Part shown: positions 61,428-64,000 of the stretch, one piece after another
Layout: each line of letters begins with the position of its first letter
Numbering within the stretch: position 1 is the stretch's first letter
From: Rhea pennata
Lineage: Eukaryota; Chordata; Aves; Rheiformes; Rheidae
Length of the DNA stretch: 64,000 nt
NCBI RefSeq assembly: GCF_028389875.1
Contig: NC_084670.1
Span: 13,549,383 to 13,613,382, forward strand
Direction: 5' to 3'
Notes under the pieces: generated by a model
What the model saw: the letters and a program-made list of their open reading frames with translations, nothing else
Told to the model about the DNA's origin: nothing
Databases searched by the model: none
Translations under genes and position numbers: made by a program

Positions 61428-63498
61428 GCAGACCCAAAGCTGACCCCCTAATTTCACAGGATTATTTTTGATATTTAGTTGTAGTCCAAAAGTTAAAAAT
61501 TACAGCAGTCTGTGATTACAGATACAAATATGAATGTTACACATCTGTCCTCAAATTGTTTTGCCTTCATCTAGTTTTAGTCCAAAACTATATATACAAA
61601 TATTTTAGCTTAAAACACTCTCTCATTTCTACATATGTGCATGGGAGAAATTTCCAGTGACTTTGTAAAACCAGTAAAAATCCAGTACCGGTCTCCAGTA
61701 GAGTCGGTGAAGTTCTGTTGAACCTGATAACCTCCATAAAACATTTTAAACTCAATATCTTTTAGCAAAACTCAGATTTTTAATCTGATTTCTTTCACTA
61801 ATTTCTGACGTAACAGCACATTGGAAATTAGCAAGAGAAAGCGCATCAGAGTGGAGAGCTGGCATCTGTTCTCAGAGGGACAGAAGTAAGGAGCGTAGAG
61901 CCGTCTGGGTTAATACGAAGTAAACTGCTGAAGACTACGTGGAGCTAGTTGTACAAAATTGAAAGACTTCAGAGGATACAGGCAGGCTGGATGTTTTTGA
62001 AACTAAGACTTTGAGCAAAGGAATGAGGAAGTTTATTTTTTAATTACAGTGTACTTGAGTGAGATAGAGAAATTCAAAACAAAATATGTTCTAGAGAAGA
62101 CTTCCCATGGGGTCAGGACTCTTTCTGATCAGACATTTGGTCCCAAATTTGGTCTGGCCTGTCCTAGAGACTCGGCATGCTGTGTTGGTGTTGCCGTGCA
62201 GAAACCCAGTGCCCTTGGACAGGTTTGCCTATGTCCTTGCAGCTCCTGGCACGTCATTGCCCTGTAGAGATACAGCTCTAGTCAGAGCACAGATGCATTT
62301 GGATGAGCAAAGGGGTTTCACAGCAAGACACAAATGCTTTAAGTTGAAAACGGAGGCATGGAGTTTAAGGATCAGTGATGCTCGCCTTTAAAGCTAGGCT
62401 AGATAAAAGATTGCTCAGAGTGACCCTGTAAAGTTTGAAGTATCAGACAAAACCTTTCACAGCCCTGACAGGTGCAGAGGGAGCAGCTGAGGGCATATTT
62501 CCATGAAGCATTTAAACTGCAAAGAATTGCCAAAACATACCTGCACACACAAAAGAAGACGCTGACTTGAAAACATTCTGAAGCAAAAATCCAAACTGTT
62601 CAATAGCTTTTCCGTAGACCCTTGAAATACTCCAATTTTCTGAAACTTCAGTGATAAGTTTGCACAGTTGAGACCCCATCCTTGTAGCTTTATTACATTT
62701 TAGTGCAAGTGCTTCTGCAGCGGAACAAAGTAAAGCAGTTTGATGTAATATGGATGTCTATTTGCACTCCTTTTAAGATAAACATTAGGCAATAACCATT
62801 TCTTTAGAACCTGTATATTGTTCATATGATTCTCTCTCTTGTGTAACAGCTCATGTTCATCAACGTGATACATTCCTCCCTGATTTTCCAGTTCTGTCTT
62901 TCATTGAGGATATTCTTTTCTTTCTCTGATTGCTTTTTCTTCTTAGGCCATTACTCTAGTTGATAGCTTCAGGTTATCATTGTATCCTATCTCCCTCTCC
63001 AATAAGCCTATGATTGATACTAATCTTCCTCATGGGACACATTTATAGGATGCAGGTTGGAAACTACTCTCTAAATCTTAGCTTTATACGTGCTGACAAT
63101 TTGCAAGGTTGCACCTTATATTCACTTCAGGTGGCTTAGGGGAAAACATCAGCACCTTGTAATCATACTTCCGAATAAAAAATGTGGCCCGTATACTAAA
63201 AGCTATCTTCTTGCTCAGGCTCCTGTGCAGCTCCAGCTGGTATTTTACATGTTTGGGGAGGGCCTGGTATCTACAGTCAGTCAGTCTCCTGTAACCAAAC
63301 CCATGCCTGCTCTTTCTAGTGAGAAGAGCCATATTTTAATTATTCTAATGAAAGCTTTGACTAGCAGGCAGTCCCCTGAAAAAGAGTTAATGTGCTGGAA
63401 AACACTTCACAAAGCAGAAGACTCTTCATTGACTAATGTGCCTAACGGTACTTTTTCTAAAAAATTATCCCAGTGAAAGCTTTATGGAGTGCATTTGA

Positions 63499-63526
63499 TT
63501 TATTTATTTATTTATTTATTTTTGTA
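63499..63526. repeat. (TTTA)n microsatellite
   Basis: About five TTTA tetramers end in a T-run. Confidence 0.85.
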
Positions 63527-64000
63527 ATATGGCCTCATGTTTTGGAATTGAATTAGATTTGCCTAAGGACCATTTGAAAATAGAATTATTGTATTTTTGC
63601 TACATGTTTTGTAGATGCCTGCCAGTATAGTATCACGGAAGGCAAAATATGCCATTCCTCTGAGAAATAAAAACAAGGGCAGTGATCACTGGTCTGACAA
63701 ATGCATTTGCTGAAGTTTGGCTATTTCACTGCTTCTACATATTAAATATCTGAAGACAGAGTCCAGTTATTTAATTAACTCAGGAAAATTGGTGGGAAAT
63801 GAAGATGCTAATGTTTGCAGTCTTTCCACAACATTTGCATATTCAAGCTCCACAGCCTAAGAAACAAAGAGAAATAATAAGAAATTCATTTGTTTTATCT
63901 TTTATCTTTTTAAACAGACATGTGTTTATCTTCATAAGCAGACTTGCCAGACCTTTTTTGAATTGCAAAGTTTTGCTGCAAATGCTTGTTATTTGGATTT

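Larger units (their letters stand above)
15060..64000 (+). other. ST6GALNAC5: ST6GALNAC5 gene, 5' part (continues past the window)
   Basis: Approximate gene extent within the window: promoter/5' UTR, coding exon 1, intron 1, coding exon 2 and the opening of intron 2. The left limit is the CpG island edge rather than a mapped transcription start. The gene should continue rightwards with three further coding exons holding sialylmotifs L, S, III and VS. Confidence 0.8.
41902..64000 (+). other. ST6GALNAC5: ST6GALNAC5 intron 2, last part in the window
   Basis: AT-rich intronic DNA running to the window end with no splice-bounded sialyltransferase exon. GC-richer islets at about 45,420-45,660, 47,690-47,820, 49,000-49,090, 53,690-53,960 and 57,040-57,250 contain overlapping chance frames only. 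Hairpins, short repeats and candidate regulatory clusters are listed separately. Confidence 0.7.

Noticed and set aside
1..64000. CRISPR arrays, prokaryotic operons, endogenous retrovirus bodies
   Set aside because: No regularly spaced repeats with unique spacers, no long adjacent same-strand frames, and no gag/pol-like frames or paired LTRs were seen.

Overview
This is vertebrate nuclear DNA, almost certainly from a bird and possibly a galliform. It is AT-rich and non-coding over most of its length, with one dense CpG island, GT-AG splice sites and a CR1 LINE 3' tail, the typical sauropsid retroposon. There are no operons, ribosome-binding sites, CRISPR arrays or long bacterial-type reading frames. 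The species is an inference, because no species-specific marker is visible.

Layout. Bases 1 to about 15,000 are intergenic: low-complexity tracts, microsatellites and one notable retroposon at 13,761-13,897, in which a CCA-tailed tRNA-Val(UAC) sequence is joined to a CR1 3' end on the minus strand. A poly(A) run and a T/G-rich tract precede a CpG island at about 15,060-16,450. This island is the promoter and 5' end of ST6GALNAC5, a plus-strand gene for a GalNAc alpha-2,6-sialyltransferase of the Golgi (ganglioside GD1alpha synthase type). Coding exon 1 (ending 15,548) gives only MKTLM by homology. Intron 1 is 540 bp. Coding exon 2 (16,089-16,307) gives the signal-anchor and the start of the stem. 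Together these make the first 78 residues.

From 16,308 to the window end everything appears to be intron 2 of the same gene, at least 47.7 kb. The next exon, which should open with the first catalytic (sialylmotif) segment, is not seen, so the catalytic domain lies beyond this window. The intron holds simple repeats, short tandem duplications, several hairpins, fragments resembling ancient amniote repeats, a degraded tRNA-SINE-like stretch, a small CpG-rich patch at 30,060-30,345, and two places where a POU octamer lies close to a homeodomain core.

I found no evidence of a wholly new biological system. The most interesting element is the tRNA-Val/CR1 chimera. Next come the long palindromic element at 41,781-41,901, the intronic CpG-rich patch, the GGGGCC repeat beside the promoter and the ambiguous start codon of ST6GALNAC5. 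Most open frames over 60 codons are chance frames in AT-rich DNA or shadows of the CpG island.
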